A stretch of DNA of 64,000 nt from Gnetum montanum. Its lineage: Eukaryota > Streptophyta > Gnetopsida > Gnetales > Gnetaceae. Below are positions 32,799 to 41,583 of the stretch, in pieces. A program made the position numbers and the translations under genes. The notes under the pieces are model-generated. The model was given only the letters and a program-made list of their open reading frames with translations. It ran no database searches and had not been told where the DNA came from. The stretch spans positions 96,241-160,240 of the forward strand of contig MNCI01015505.1 in NCBI GenBank assembly GCA_015680685.1, in the 5' to 3' direction. The first letter of the stretch is position 1; the number at the start of each line of letters is the position of its first letter.

Positions 32799-34771
32799 CT
32801 GAAAACAACACAAACCTTGAATAATTATACTAGGAAACAATCGATATTATGAATTGGGGTATATTAAGCACTTTGTAACCATTGATTTTTTTTATTCAAA
32901 ATAGCATTCAAATATGAACATCAATACAGATTTCCATAAAATACATAGAAAATGTAGAGTCATTAAGTTATTTTAAAAATGCATTTTCAGTTTTTTACCA
33001 TTAAAAGAAAACTAATTCAGTAAAAGGCAAAAAATTAGTTACTAGCCCATATAACATTACCAACCAGTACAGAATGAACATGTGGTTATACGATTAACAC
33101 ATTTAACCCACATATTCCCTCTAGATTGTTTTGAAGAATATTTGATCGCTTATCAATTTACTCTTCAACAACTTCTAAAGCTCTGCTACGCAATTTAGGG
33201 TGAAACTAAACTCATAATTAAGGTCATCACCAAGTTCTAGTCTTAAACCGAAAAATTCTTTAGGGCTAAAATCCTAAAGGCAAAGAAGCATTGCAATTAG
33301 TGTAGATAGTAGAAACACTGATCAACACTTTCCAGAAGTACTGTATTGGTTTCCGAAAACTAAGCTCCTAATTTGAACTTAAAGCAGAAAACCTAAAATA
33401 TGTTAGGCAAAAAATACGGTAAGATATGTATCCTAAATTTTATAAATCTAACTCAAATATTTTACTCCGTCTATTATGGAATCACAAGGATCAGATAACC
33501 AAAAACCAGTTCCAATCATTACGTAATTACAGAATGTGTTGGGGTCGAAACTATAACTTGTAAAAAGCAAGTCACAAGCGTTACAAAAACCTAATTATTA
33601 TGAATATAAAAAATCAGAAACTTAGAAGAACCAAGACGAGCAACAGCCATTTACATACCCACTAACATCTGCAATGTTTCTTGATATTTTCATTTTCTTT
33701 GTTGTTCCTTTGTACAATTCTTCCAATGTGCATGGTAACTTATTCTCCACAGGTTTAGCTTTTTGAGGTCCAGCTGAAGCTCTTCCTCCAAAGGCACTAT
33801 CACCAAACCCTCCAAACATACTCTCAGGACCACCAAAGCCTCCAAACATACTTTCTTGGAACCTTGTTCCTCTTCCTCCCATTCCACCAAAACCACCCAT
33901 TCCCCCAAAGGGGCTTGATTCGCCAAAAATTTCAGCAAATATGTCTTCTGCGTTTCTTGGATTGAATCTGAATACATTTGGTCCATTGCCTTCTGAAAAT
34001 GTTGATGCACCACCAGTTGGGATTTGACCCTTTAAGCCTTCCTCTCCGTATTGATCGTATATAGCTCGCTTCTGGGGATCGCTTAGAACCTGCATGAATT
34101 AAACAGCTTAGCTATTTCCCCTCGATGATTGGTTATTGTTTAAAATCTAGATAAGCTGATGGAAAATTGTGAGTGGATCTGATGATTCTGAGAATCTATA
34201 GGAAATCTTCTCCAAAAAAATGTCAAAAAATGTCAATTGATGAACTAACAGAGTTCCAGATCTCTCAAAATGCGGATGGGATTGAAGAAATTTTTTTAAA
34301 AAAAACTAATAAAGCCATAAATAGAAAAAAAATAAGGAGACAGTATTTTCCCTCGAGAACCCAAATAGGACACATTTTGAAAATAATTTGGAAAGATTGA
34401 TCTTTCATTGACTTTCTAACCGCACTTTCTATGCTTATGCTCTCAAGCCCAAGGAATTGTGATAACACAGTAACAACTGCATCAGAATATCAAAACAAAA
34501 TAATGAAGCCTTAAAAAGCCGATGATAGACTCTACCTCCTCCTATTTTAATCCTTGAAGTACGAAAGCAGAATTACTGATCTGAAAGAAGAGGAATGCCA
34601 AGTTACCTCATATGCTTCCGAAATCTGCTTGAATTTGGCCTCCGCCTCCTTTTTATTGTTAGGATTTTTATCTGGGTGCCATTTCATGGCCAATTTTCTA
34701 TACGCCTTCTTCAGATCGTCCTCTGAAGCGTTCTTCCCAACGTTCAATATATTGTAGTAATCAACCCCCAT
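32357..34771 (-). CDS. Class B (type II) J-domain co-chaperone, three exons
   Basis: Cytosolic Hsp40 that brings unfolded clients to Hsp70 and stimulates its ATPase. Exons are 34607-34771, 33659-34089 and 32357-32798, joined by GT-AG introns of 517 and 860 bp, giving 345 residues. The J domain is at residues 4-69, with the invariant HPD at 32-34 and a [10 protein letters not shown] end. The Gly/Phe region at about 75-160 contains [12 protein letters not shown] and repeated MFGGFG. C-terminal substrate-binding domains run from about 170 ([47 protein letters not shown]). No zinc-finger repeats, signal peptide or membrane segment are present, so it is class B (DNAJB1/Sis1-like). The start is ATG 34771 (MGVDYYN). 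An upstream in-frame TTG at 34783 is not a plant start. Codons and CpG are well preserved and every domain is intact, so it is probably functional. Heat-shock-like elements lie upstream. Confidence 0.93.
32799..33658 (-). other. J-protein intron 2
   Basis: 860 bp, AT-rich, GTATGT...TTTTCAG. No repeat or gene is recognised inside. Confidence 0.85.
33659..34089 (-). CDS. J-protein exon 2 (residues 56-199)
   Basis: Begins [20 protein letters not shown] after acceptor TGCAG|GTT. It contains the Gly/Phe linker and the first part of the C-terminal domain, and ends ...RNIADVSG with donor GTGG|GTATGT. The exon is 431 bp, so the last codon is split after two bases (GG|C). The overlapping frame rich in Gly/Glu at 33690-34013 is a shadow. 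Confidence 0.92.
34090..34606 (-). other. J-protein intron 1
   Basis: 517 bp, AT-rich, GTAACT...ATGCAG. Open frames on either strand here are not genes. Confidence 0.85.
34607..34771 (-). CDS. J-protein exon 1 (residues 1-55)
   Basis: Starts [12 protein letters not shown] and ends ...KQISEAYE. It carries helices I to III of the J domain, including HPD. The donor is GAG|GTAACT at 34606-34605, phase 0. Only the reading through this donor joins to the VLSDPQKR of exon 2, the continuation expected in the family. Confidence 0.93.
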
Positions 34772-34934
34772 CGAACTCTGCAAATCAGATAGCTCGAAGA
34801 AAACCCGCCTCTGTTTCCTTTGTTGTTTGTACTAAACGCTCAATCTCGATCCAAATGCAGTGCAAGATTGAAGTCGCTGTTTAACAAGCACCGGATTTAA
34901 ACAGTATGGCAGAATTCGATTTCCCTGGATGTGG

Positions 34935-35012
34935 TCTAGAACAAACTAGAAATAACGGAAGCACAGGGCTCTAGTCCCCCAATAAGACCATTTGGAACTT
35001 TCTAGATTCGGC
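34935..35012 (-). promoter_or_regulatory. Heat-shock-element-like sites upstream of the J-protein gene
   Basis: GGAACTTTCTAGATTC at 34994-35009 fits alternating GAA/TTC pentamers (GAA-ct-TTC-ta-GAt) with one mismatch. TCTAGAACAAACTAGAAAT at 34935-34953 carries further TAGAA/TTC half-sites. They lie about 165-240 bases upstream of the start codon, the usual range for heat-shock factor sites, and the gene product is an Hsp70 co-chaperone. A TTTAAA at about 34896 is a possible TATA variant. Confidence 0.5.
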
Positions 35013-35700
35013 TAGGGTAATACGAATTTTTAATTTTATCATAAATTCAGAAAGAAAAAGATCTTTTCATTAACCCTGGTTCATTCCGCTTCAATGTCTT
35101 TGGTTCCCTTTTCACGGCGAGGAATTTTACTAGCCGTTTACGCTTGAAACTGCTTCCGGCTTACGTTATCACCTGCGTGCGACAGCTCACAGAAGCGCTA
35201 ACAGCAGGCTTTTTAAAGCACCCTGAAATTTGGATTTCCGTTCAATGAACATAAAAATGCAAGTGGTCCTGAGCAATCGAATGTCGATGACGACGGATTC
35301 ATCGAATCAAATAAGTTTGAGAACATCTATGCAATTCCAACTTCCAAGTACAGTGAGTTGCAAGCATGTCATATTTTTGTACGCTGAATGTGCCAGCACG
35401 GGCTATGGGCTTTGAGCTTTTACCGTAATAGTCAGATTGACATTTGAGTAGGCTAAAATAAATTTCATAATGTCATGACATTTATGTAGTTTAAAGGCTA
35501 GGAAGATGATGTTTAGGTAGGTTAAATGAATAATTTTTTAATGGAATTTACCTATGGCTAATGGTAACTGATGTGCAATGCCGTGGTGGACAATGCAGCG
35601 TGATACAGGGCGGTACGCGCCTCGCCCGTCCCTCCACCCAATGTACCACACATATCGCCATCACGAGTAATAAACCGTAATTTGAAGGTTTATTTTATTT
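35013..35700. other. Gene-flanking single-copy-looking sequence
   Basis: 35080-35230 and 35580-35660 retain CpG (CACGGCGAGG, ACGCGCCTCGCCCG), unlike the decayed elements. No open frame with recognisable product was found. It may be distal promoter of the J-protein gene or upstream sequence of an unseen gene. Confidence 0.4.
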
Positions 35701-35719
35701 TTTTCTTTAAATTTATTTT

Positions 35720-36060
35720 ACTATGGAAAATCTCTTACATTGGGAGCAAAAGGCCCAGGTTTGAACTACCATGGAGACATGTTAGTTACTAAATTAATGT
35801 GGGGTTTTTTTCTTTTTTGAGAAAGTACTATTTACGGTTGTAACATGCTTTTAAGCTTAGTGCTAGTAGCGAGGTTTGAACCTATACCTTTAAGGTGCAA
35901 AGCATGTGAGTCAACTAGTTGAACTACAACTATTCTTCAATTATTATTTATATTATTTAATCTTCATTGATGTTATCAAAAGCCTCTTACAATGAAAGAA
36001 AGGGTCAAGCTTTAAACTCAATTTTACCATGGAAACATGCTACCTACTAAATTAATGCAC
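35720..36060 (-). repeat. SINE-like unit (minus) between two direct repeats
   Basis: On the minus strand, GTTCAACTAGTTGACTCACA (A-box-like) and GGTTCAAACCTC (B-box) occur between 35930 and 35855, a tRNA-like head. Flanking it on the plus strand are related blocks at about 35735-35800 and 35985-36055 (TACCATGGARACATG, CTAAATTAATG), about 250 bp apart. Confidence 0.45.
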
Positions 36061-36487
36061 ACTTATTATTTCTATTGTTGGTGCAAAAAAAAATCCACAA
36101 ATAAAGTATGTTTTGATTCCATGAAAATTCAAAGAGGGAATTTTCAAGTATGGTATTTTAAAAATTTACTTTTAGAACCATGACCATGGATCCATAAAAC
36201 TATCATGTGACAATAAGCCACAACTCAACTTGTATTGTTTTGTTGTAACAAGTTGTGAAATGAAGCTAAGATGAGAAACAACTTCTCCATGTGGCTTGGT
36301 CATGAGTCTAACAAAGATTTATTTGTAATCAAGATGTTGGCAATCCAAGTTACAATTGAAACCTCATTAATTTCTTTGAAATCTCATTTTGGCTATATAT
36401 CTTACAATTAATCAAATTGGTTTAGGTTGTGGCACACATTAAATCATATGCGTTAGTAAACATTTAAGTGTATTAATGCACCTTTTA
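36061..36487. other. AT-rich intergenic DNA
   Basis: Nothing recognisable in any frame. Confidence 0.4.
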
Positions 36488-36659
36488 TTATTAGTAGGCT
36501 AGTGGTAAGGATCTTGACCCAGTAAAGCCAAGTTACAAGTTCAATCCTGCTAGGCAACACTAAGTTATAAAAAGAAAAAAAAAACTTGTAAAAGGAATTT
36601 TGAAATTGGTCTCATAGATCCAAGGGGTCTCAATGGATGTAAGTAAAAATTTCAATTTC
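36488..36659 (+). mobile_element. tRNA-derived SINE, copy 2
   Basis: The head has A-box-like TAGTGGTAAGG (about 36498) and B-box-like AGTTCAATCCT (36538-36548), then CACTAAGTTA, an A-rich link, and the body AAAAGGAATTTTGAAA, AGATCCAAGGGGTCTC, GTAAGTAAAAATTTCAATTT. It corresponds piece by piece with 31405-31575. Confidence 0.6.
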
Positions 36660-37629
36660 ATTATTAGTATGCTATACGAATGCTTATTTGATAAAATGTC
36701 ATCTTTAGTCATCAAGGTTGGCATCTCTTTAATGAAATATATTTTCTCTTTAAAACATGTCTTGGTTTATCTTTATGACATTTCTTATTTAAATATTATC
36801 TTTGTTAGAGTTTATTATTTAATTGTTGTTTTTTAGATTGATACTTTTTGTTTAAATAACATTTCAACTCATACATAAACAAATGACATTTCTTCACCAT
36901 TATTTGTTTTAGAAAGAGGTATGCACACCTCAAGATTGAAAGTCAATGTTGAGAAACAAAGATGATGGATTGGGACACTTGAAACATTAGGTATGCCTTT
37001 AAGTTTAGCAATTACAAAATAAAAAAATTTGACTTTTCTTTAATTCTATTTGAGGCTTCAATCCACATCTAGATATGAATTGAGTAAATGTGTTAAAGAA
37101 TGAGTTTAGGAGTAAAAGCTTTTTATTTTTAAAAAAGGTAGGTGTCAAACTACTTAGGAATTTGAGCTTAGATGGTCATGAAGTGGAGAAAAACTAGAAA
37201 AACATTGCAACAGTGTAGAAATTATTTATCCTAGATGAATTGAAAGAAAATTCAAGAATACCATATCATATGCTAGAAGGTGACATGCTATGTATGGAAC
37301 TTTGAAAAAATTTACTAATTTATTTTTTTATAATCGCGAGTAGGCATTACTCACTTGGTTGGAGCATGTAGCTTATGGTTTGCAACCCATAAATTTGATT
37401 CAAAGGGGTTTGCTAATTTGTTTGGTCCTTTGTAAATTGATAATTGCAATTGTGTTATGAATCTAGGACATCCTTAGTGTTAGTAATGCATGGAAATATA
37501 GTGGTATTGAAGCCTACTTGCAATGAACTTCCAACTTGAAATTTGCAACAATGCCAACTTGTAGTCAACTTACAACATGTCATGCAAGCATGTTGAGTAC
37601 TTCAAACCTTGAAGAAATCATTTGCAAGC
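36660..37629 (+). other. AT-rich intergenic DNA with a third tRNA-like segment
   Basis: At 37345-37410, GCATTACTCACTTGGTTGGA (A-box-like), GCATGTAGCTTATGGTTTGC and AAATTTGATTCAAAGG (B-box-like) look like a degraded tRNA-derived head. Otherwise no gene is seen. Confidence 0.4.
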
Positions 37630-38511
37630 TAATGAAGCATAGTCAACTGGCTACGTTGACAAGCACGCATCAATGCAACCCCATCAACACATGGTCACAT
37701 CCATCAANCGGAAAACTCTAGCAGATTGATCACTTCAGAGATAGAATATTTTCCATGTGCCTGCAGTAGGAGTCCCCAAGTGAACGAATCTTTATTTGAG
37801 CAACTTTGTACCTGAACGCAAGTTGTGTATAGCAATAAAGATGAGCTTTGTGGATAACCTTGTAGTGCATGGAATAGGATTTTATTACTTGTTATTTATT
37901 ACCTGCATTAGCGCAGCATGAGTACGACTTGATTACAAGCATTGACGAATGCGTACGGCTAATCAAGGAATCAGCTGCTCATCGCAATTAGATTCTCTCA
38001 CCCTTATCTCCTAGAACGCAAGATAAGTACAACTTGGTTACGAGCATTCAAGGATGTGTACGGATAGCCAAGGAACGGATACTCATCACGCTTAGGCTAG
38101 TTAGGTGCCTTAGTACAACCACTTTGAGCACGTGCGTTACGCGTGGTGATCCCAGTAACGATTAGCGTTTGGTAGCCGTGGTTGCATAGTTCAGGGTGTG
38201 TACGGTAAGTGGGAACGGATGATGACGCTAGTTAACTTAGACTTAGTTCATTAGTTAGAGTTAGTTAGTCTCTCAACCCTTCACTCTTTAGCATAGAAGA
38301 CATAAAACCAAAAAAGACTATAAAAATCATATACCTCGGACTTACTTAACCATACACTGTGACAACTACAAGTAAGTCTGGGAAGACAACGAATGATTAA
38401 CCCCAAGTGTTCCATGGGGCGTGTAGGCATTTAGTCTACGGAGTTCAACCAGATAACGTGTGCTACACTCGTATCGTATGGTTGAGTGTAGGGGTACCTC
38501 ACCACTCATCA
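37630..38511 (+). mobile_element. 5' LTR of Athila-like element D
   Basis: Ends ...CACTCATCA directly before a tRNA-Asp primer site. From 37712 on it aligns with the 3' LTR (43739-44504). Its first 80 bases (TAATGAAGCATAGTCAACTG) do not match the D 3' LTR but match the E LTR start at 56148. A single N at 37708 marks the change, and the TATA-box section is missing. It is either a recombinant LTR or an assembly join. Confidence 0.75.
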
Positions 38512-38512
38512 T

Positions 38513-38530
38513 TGGCGCCGTTGCCGGGGA
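38513..38530 (+). promoter_or_regulatory. Primer-binding site, tRNA-Asp
   Basis: TGGCGCCGTTGCCGGGGA is complementary to the 3' end of plant tRNA-Asp, the primer known from Athila elements. It starts two bases after the LTR end. Confidence 0.9.
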
Positions 38531-38650
38531 CTAAGTGTTTGTGCGCCGAATAGAACATAAGGGATATCACTCACATCATTGTGAGCCTTAATGAACCTTC
38601 AGGTTAATCAAGATAAAAATTATATAACGGTGAATTAGCACACCAATAAA

Positions 38651-40420
38651 AATGTCTTCTTCTCATAAAAGCAACTCACCACCTAAGGACCATACACGAG
38701 ATAGTCGGCAACATAAAAAACATAGCCAAAATCAACCAAGTCCTAAACAATATAAGATAGTTTATACTCATCCCGATGAGTATATTCCAAATTTTACTTT
38801 TATTCTCCATTAAGACGAACAGCTGTGATGGAGAGATTTGCAAGGTAACATTGTGTTACCCCTAGATCGATCAGTCTCTCGCATGCTTTTCCGTGCCTTG
38901 GCACAGATTGGCATGCAAGAACTATATGCTGAATACGTTGCGGAAGATTTTGATATGAGGGATTATTATCCCACAGATGCCCAACGTATGAGGGACTTAA
39001 GGTAGGAGAGTCAACATGCACTGTTGAAGGGCAAGGTCCCGCATGTCCTTAGCGAAATAGGAGATGAGGAACCCTTTATCACGGGTTCTTTAACAAATGA
39101 TGTTCCCCCTCCTAACGATGGTGAGGAGGTTGGGTATCAGAATCTACGATCAACGATACATAACCATGGTTCTGATGCCCGTGAACACCAATTGTTCACA
39201 GAGTGAACAACCACTCATGCTAAGGATGAGCACTTAGATTGTCACCACGATCGGGGTCGTAGCAGCCGAAGAGAAGGCAAGAAACATCGTCATGGTGATG
39301 ATTCCCCTTCTTCTTCTCTTCCATCCCATCACTCACCCTCTCCTTCCACATCTGGGTGCAGCCACCATGAACATAAAGATGAGGATAAAGGTAAGAAGGA
39401 CGAAAGACCTCGACAGGAAAGTCGAGAGAGAGGACAAGGGCAAGGACGTAGGGAGAGTAGGGAACAACGTAGACATCATAGGCATCATGAAAGAGATGAT
39501 CATGATGAGCCCCTACTCGCAACCTGAAGTATGCTTGACATCACAGAGGCAGTTAGGATTCCCACAAGGCATTTAAAGGATAGTCGGATCAAACGATTAG
39601 ACATGAACAATATCTCACGATTTGAAGGGGGATACAACGCTAATCCACAAAATCATTTACGAGCATTCCATGATGTCTGTGCCTTGCAGAATATAGAAAA
39701 TGAGTGGCAAAAACTTAAGTTGTTCCCAAGGACACTCACCAAGGAAGCAGAGAGCTGGTACCGGTCCTTAGAACCAGAAACCATTAGGAGGTGGAGTACG
39801 ATGCTAGAACTGTTCAACGATAAGTATTAGATGTACTCCAGAGCGTCCAATTTGCGTAAGCAGATCCAAGGCTAGAAGCAAGGTACACATGAACCCTTGG
39901 ATGCTTCCATGGCTTGCTACTACACATTGTTACATCGTTGCCCAGGCCATGGGTACGCTTAGCGGGATCAACTTCGCCACATCGTGGATGGGCAAAGGCA
40001 TGAAACTAGAAGAACCCTTGGAACTTATGCCTAAGGGAGACTCTCACAACTTAGAGTCCATGAAGTACATAGCTTGTTGGAACAAGTAGCAAAGGAAGAA
40101 GGTGAGCTGCGCAAAAGGGAAAGTGCGAAAGAGTACAACCGTGATTCCTCTCTTTGAAAGAAGGGAGTGAAATTTTGTGATGAAGAGGATGAGTCACCAA
40201 TTGAAAAGTTGGTGAACCAAAAAACCTTGCCGATCCAAAAATTAACAATAGAAATAGTGGCTAAGGTAGATGATATATGGAGTTCCTTAGACTCTAAAAT
40301 TGAAACTGTCTTAAAAATTGTAGAAGAGTCTAAGGTAGAACAAAGTAGTGACAAAGGTAAGAAAAAGTGGAGAGATTTAGGCCCTGCACATAACAAGGGT
40401 AAGGGGAAAATCACTAACTC
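38651..40420 (+). pseudogene. Element D: gag
   Basis: From ATG 38651 (MSSSHKSNSPPKDHTRDS) gag can be followed to the assembly gap. An N-terminal domain (YIPNFTFILH, LPLDRSVSRMLFRALAQIGM) is followed by a Ser/His/Arg/Asp-rich low-complexity stretch at 39240-39510. The capsid-like domain follows at about 39530-40150 (RIPTRHLKDSRIKRLDMNNI, NHLRAFHDVCALQNIENEW, LFPRTLTKEAESWYRSLEPE). A Glu/Lys-rich coiled tail (VDDIWSSLDSKIETVLKIVE) precedes the gap. Stops replace CAG/CGA codons seen in F (for example H-stop-DEQL for HQDEQL), and frameshifts occur near 39900. Gag would form the particle. Confidence 0.83.
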
Positions 40421-40561
40421 NNNNNNNNNNNNNNNNNNNNNNNNNNNNNNNNNNNNNNNNNNNNNNNNNNNNNNNNNNNNNNNNNNNNNNNNNNNNNNNN
40501 NNNNNNNNNNNNNNNNNNNNNNNNNNNNNNNNNNNNNNNNNNNNNNNNNNNNNNNNNNNNN
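40421..40561. other. Assembly gap (141 N)
   Basis: A run of 141 N. In element F the same two flanks are about 500 bp apart and enclose the zinc-knuckle-like motif, so the gap is probably not to scale. Confidence 0.97.
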
Positions 40562-41424
40562 CTCCAACAATGCAAGGGGAACTTCCTCCTCAACCGCAGC
40601 AACGTCATGCTGTGAGAGCTATAAATATCCAACCTACTACTGGTTCTGACAACTGTAAAAAGAGAAGACCCTTCTTCAGAACCAAAAGCCCAGACAAACT
40701 CTCACAACAACAAGTCATTGGGCCCATGTACACTCCTCCACCATCTAACACTTCGGAGCACCCTTCAATCTAACAGAGCTTAACGCATACGGTTATGTTA
40801 ACGCATACCGTAACTGACTGGATTAAGGTAGGCCACCTTCCCAGGAAACTAACTGACCCTGGGAGTCCCTTAATCTATTTACAAATCATCAGAAATAAAC
40901 CACATAGGGCTCTTCTTGACTCAGCTTCCAGAGTCAACTTAATTTCACGAGAGATGTATCACGCCTGGAACCTACCCCAACTTAAGAAGAGCAACATCCA
41001 ACTCGAGTTGGCAGACCAGTCCACCATCATTCCCTTAGGATCGGTGGAGGATATCATTACCACTATGTGTGGTTGGTCTTATTCAGCTAATTTCTTGGTG
41101 ATTGAAGTCAACAACAACGAAGGGGACTTCCCAATTATAATGGGAAGGGCATGGCTTAGTACAGTAGACGCATGCTTTAGGATCCGGGTTCTTTCCTTGG
41201 AAATCTCTAAGATAAACATTTGTGGAAAGATCGAGAAGAGGAAAGTTCCATGCATCACATACAGTGATTCATCGAGTGATGACATGGAGGAATTGCCTCC
41301 ATGTAATAGGTGTGCTCTTGAAACATTGAAACAAAGATGCCTGTATGTAGCAACCACACAACCAGTAGTAGACACCCCGTGGTTGACAACTACTCGAAGG
41401 AGCAACCAAATATGCATGGAATAA
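40562..41424 (+). pseudogene. Element D: end of gag and aspartic protease
   Basis: After the gap the end of gag reads TMQGELPPQPQQRHAVRAIN, RRPFFRTKSPDK. The protease lies in an open frame of 209 residues from 40795: TDWIKVGHLPRKL, ALLDSASRVNLISREMYH (catalytic Asp at 40918-40920, D-S-A instead of D-S/T-G), LADQSTIIPLGSVEDIITT, CGWSYSANF, GDFPIIMGRAWLSTVD. A C-terminal tail with CNRCALETLKQRC leads towards where RT should start. It is the least damaged coding segment of D, but no RT follows. The missing active-site glycine makes activity uncertain. Confidence 0.83.
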
Positions 41425-41583
41425 ATTGAGGAAACCCATGTCCATAACGAAAGCATATACACATTGGAATATGAGCATCGCCAACTTCCATCCCTTAATC
41501 TAAGATCATCAATTGGGAGAAGTTGGACACTTCTTAGAAATTCAAACAGATGCTCATTATTTCGAATCTCTCCCTTACAACTC
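41425..41583 (+). other. Junction where pol is missing in D
   Basis: Up to about 41545 the sequence matches the protease-RT linker of F (GGGAGAAGTTGGACACTTCT versus 62357). From about 41550 it matches the end of integrase in E (51195-51240). About 2.8 kb of RT, RNase H and integrase is therefore absent. Confidence 0.75.

Noticed and set aside
33690-34013. Second minus-strand frame rich in Val/Glu/Leu over exon 2
   Set aside because: Shadow of the Gly/Phe-coding frame. Only the other frame gives J-protein sequence and matches the splice sites.
34772-34783. Four-residue N-terminal extension of the J-protein (start at 34783)
   Set aside because: The codon at 34783 is TTG. Family members start at the MGVDYY methionine (34771).
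31405-37410. Functional tRNA genes
   Set aside because: Heads show partial A and B boxes but no complete cloverleaf or anticodon arm, and they are joined to a shared SINE body.
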